Source: Lentibacillus juripiscarius JCM 12147
GTDB lineage: Bacteria; Bacillota; Bacilli; Bacillales_D; Amphibacillaceae
Direction of reading: 5' to 3'
DNA: 19,234 bases
NCBI GenBank assembly: GCA_001311805.1
Contig: BBCA01000052.1
Location: 1-19,234, forward strand
In this document: positions 17,571 to 19,234 of the stretch, one piece after another
Numbering within the stretch: the first letter of the stretch is position 1
Layout: each line of letters begins with the position of its first letter
The notes under the pieces: generated by a model
Databases searched by the model: none
Seen by the model: only the letters and a program-made list of their open reading frames with translations
What the model was told of the DNA's origin: nothing
Translations under genes and position numbers: made by a program

Positions 17571-18296
17571 CGACAGCCAATCCAGCCGTATGCTTTAAAA
17601 GCGTGCATTTTTCCAAGGAAGGTACGCACATTTTGCGTAATGTTACCGGCGTATTTCCAAAGGGCCAGATTACAACCGTTGTCGGCCCATCCGGTGCTGG
17701 AAAAACGACCTTGTTTAAGCTGTGCAATGGACTGGACTCACCCAATGACGGCGATATTTTCATCCATGATTCCAGCATCAGCAGCTATAACCCCGTTGAA
17801 TTGCGCAGGAATGTCGGCATTGCATTACAAAAGGCAACCATGATCAGCGGAACAGTGGAAAAAAAATCTCGCCCTGCCGCTCCAGCTGCAGGGAAAAACA
17901 CTGTCTGATGAGCGGGCGGGTGAACTGCTGGATATTGCCGGCCTGGATGCATCATTCCTTGATCGGGATGTAAAAGACTTATCCGGCGGGCAACGGCAAA
18001 AATTATCAATCGCAAGGACGCTCGTCAATGAGCCGGATATCTTATTGCTCGACGAAATCACATCCTCTTTGGACAGTGTATCCCGGCAGGATGTTGAGAA
18101 ACTGATCACAGCGATTAACCAGGATTATGGCACGACAATTGCCTGGATTACACATGATCTGCAGCAAGCACTTACAATTGGCGATTACACGTGGGTGATG
18201 ATGGATGGGGAAGTAGTGGAAACCGGTGAGAGCAATTTTCTGATAGAGCCGCAAAGTGAGCGTGTGAAGCAATTTGTGGAGGGTGAAGTTAAATGA
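17567..18296 (+). CDS. fetA: ABC transporter ATP-binding protein, FetA/YjkB-like (frameshifted in this sequence)
   Basis: The cytoplasmic ATPase of a FetAB-type exporter. Walker A is GPSGAGKTT (residues 40-48), the Q-loop glutamine is in ALQKATMISGTV (Gln88), the signature is LSGGQRQKLSIARTL (from 138), Walker B is ILLLDEITSSLD (158-169), and the H-loop is AWITHD. The start is the ATG at 17567 after AAAGGACG with about nine bases; a TTG at 17561 is less likely. One A is inserted in the run 17859-17866; removing it restores GTVEKNLALPLQLQGKTL and 242 aa in total. It overlaps fetB by the 4-bp ATGA. FetAB of E. coli exports iron and protects against peroxide stress; B. subtilis homologues are YjkB/YjkA. 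The iron role here is by homology. Confidence 0.88.
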
Positions 18297-19039
18297 GTTA
18301 CCTGACATTATCCATTTCACTGTTATTCGTCATCATCCCGCTTGTCTTGTCCAAAACGTTAAACCTTGGGCTGGAAAAAGACACGTTGATTGCGGCAGTA
18401 CGGTCCATTATTCAGCTGCTTGCCGTTGGGTACGTGCTGCAATTTGTCTTTGACTCGGAAAATATGATTTATATTTTGCTGATGATTGTTCTGATGATTG
18501 CTGCTGCAACCCATAATGCACAAAAAAAGGGGGCAGTTATTCAAGGCATTATTTGGAAACTTGTCGTCACGTTCGTTTTTGTGGAAGTGCTAACCCAGGG
18601 CATTTTACTCGGCTTGAATATTACCCCCCCAACCGCCCAGTACATCATCCCAATCAGTGGAATGGTTGTAGGAAATTCAATGGTGCTGGCCATCCTGTTT
18701 CTAAACCGGTTTACATCGGAAATCGAGACACACCAGGACGAAACCGAACTCATCCTATCTCTCGGCGGCACGCCAAAACAAGCAATCCATTCACAGTTAA
18801 TTGCCTCCATCCAGGCAAGCACCATTCCAACTATTGAAAGCCAGAAAACGATTGGACTGGTGCAGCTGCCGGGGATGATGAGCGGACAGATTATTGCGGG
18901 TGCCGATCCAGTCCAGGCCGTTTTGTTCCAATTGCTTGTGTTGTTCCTGCTATTGACGACTGCTGTTGTCACCAGTATCATGCTCGGCTATCTGTCGTAT
19001 CCAACTTTATTTAATCAGCGCATGCAGCTGCTGAAATGA
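18293..19039 (+). CDS. fetB: ABC transporter permease, UPF0014 family, FetB/YjkA-like
   Basis: The membrane partner of FetA, 248 aa, with about six or seven spans. It carries the UPF0014 hallmarks LGLEKDTLIAAVRSIIQLLA near the N-terminus, MIAAATHNAQKKGA, IPISGMVVGNSMVLAI in the middle, ELILSLGGTPKQAI in the coupling region, and IPTIESQKTIGLVQLPGMM followed by SGQIIAGADPVQAVL. The start ATG overlaps the fetA stop (ATGA), so the two are translationally coupled. It is the only large gene in the window with an unbroken frame, at a length close to the family norm of about 250-260. Transport of iron is inferred from FetB of E. coli. Confidence 0.9.
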   Translation: MSYLTLSISLLFVIIPLVLSKTLNLGLEKDTLIAAVRSIIQLLAVGYVLQFVFDSENMIYILLMIVLMIAAATHNAQKKGAVIQGIIWKLVVTFVFVEVLTQGILLGLNITPPTAQYIIPISGMVVGNSMVLAILFLNRFTSEIETHQDETELILSLGGTPKQAIHSQLIASIQASTIPTIESQKTIGLVQLPGMMSGQIIAGADPVQAVLFQLLVLFLLLTTAVVTSIMLGYLSYPTLFNQRMQLLK

Positions 19040-19103
19040 GCTGAACAGGGGATTGCTGCCTGTAAACGCTGCTGGCATGTGGAACCGCTGATAAAATGGG
19101 TTT

Positions 19104-19234
19104 GCGCGAGTTTTGGCCCGGGTCGCGCGACTTTTCTCGTTTTCGCGCGAGTTTTCGACCCGGGTCGCGCGACTTTTCTCGTTTTCGCGCGAGTTTTGAC
19201 CCGGGTCGCACGACTTCTTGTTTTCGCGCGAGTT
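19104..19234. repeat. GC-rich tandem repeat array of about 41 bp, three units plus a partial
   Basis: Units occupy 19104-19144 (41 bp), 19145-19186 (42) and 19187-19225 (39); a partial fourth runs off the window end. Each is a diverged dimer: GCGCGAGTTTT plus CCCGGGTC (about 21 bp) and GCGCGACTTTT plus CTCGTTTTC (about 20 bp). The units contain two overlapping 10-bp palindromes, GACCCGGGTC (exact in units 2 and 3) and GTCGCGCGAC (exact in units 1 and 2), sharing GTC. The ORF translated across it is an artefact. The gap 19040-19103 after fetB holds no feature I can support, and no clear fetAB terminator. Confidence 0.9.

Noticed and set aside
284..17908. Reading the broken genes as true pseudogenes
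   Set aside because: Breaks are single-base and cluster in homopolymers, catalytic and structural motifs are intact on both sides, restored lengths match families, and essential guaA is included. Sequence error explains it better.
19011..19211. 66-aa minus-strand ORF with a repeated KLARKREKSRDPG motif
   Set aside because: The repeat in the peptide is only the translation of the tandem DNA array; it has no ribosome site and overlaps the end of fetB.

Overview
The window comes from a low-GC, endospore-forming Gram-positive bacterium of the Bacillaceae, probably a halophilic or halotolerant genus near Oceanobacillus, Virgibacillus or Lentibacillus. The evidence is a gerA-gerB-gerC germinant-receptor operon, the Bacillus subtilis-like gene order yeaC-yeaD-yebA-guaA-pbuG, guanine riboswitches, SigA-type promoters and strong AAAGGAGG-like ribosome binding sites. 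The genus is inferred from gene content and style.

Layout. Positions 1-132 hold a 41-bp tandem repeat array. An MFS transporter (284-1453, +) then converges on pbuG across a shared terminator. The minus strand from 9566 down to 1523 reads yeaC (MoxR ATPase), yeaD (DUF58), yebA (transglutaminase-like), guaA (GMP synthetase) and pbuG (guanine/hypoxanthine permease). The first three are translationally coupled by 4-bp start/stop overlaps. guaA and pbuG each have their own promoter and a guanine riboswitch with a terminator. A 145-bp MITE-like repeat lies between the presumed pbuG promoter and its riboswitch. Next on the minus strand come a NylA-like amidase (9784-11277) and a ger operon (15343 down to 11368): gerA, gerB, gerC and an unlisted 49-aa single-span membrane protein. 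Diverging from gerA on the plus strand are a small ORF and a multi-span membrane protein, which meet a D-Ala-D-Ala carboxypeptidase gene at a two-way terminator. A fetA-fetB-like ABC transporter (putative iron export) follows. The window ends in a second, unrelated 41-bp tandem array (19104-19234).

The dominant anomaly is that almost every gene is split by single-base indels. I placed 39 (31 losses, 8 gains), mostly in A/T or G/C runs. When they are corrected, each of the larger genes returns to one frame of a normal family length (guaA 511 aa, pbuG 444, yeaC 320, yebA 733, gerB 370, and so on). Of the recognised genes, only fetB and the 49-aa gene read through intact. This fits homopolymer sequencing or assembly error far better than gene decay, so gene coordinates here span the restored genes.

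Functionally the window combines purine supply (uptake by PbuG, GMP synthesis by GuaA, both switched by guanine), a MoxR/DUF58/transglutaminase envelope module, spore germination, peptidoglycan trimming and metal export. I found no clear new defence or mobile system. The most novel material is the small ger-linked membrane protein, the two repeat arrays with the same 20+21-bp dimeric design, and the MITE-like insert in the pbuG leader.
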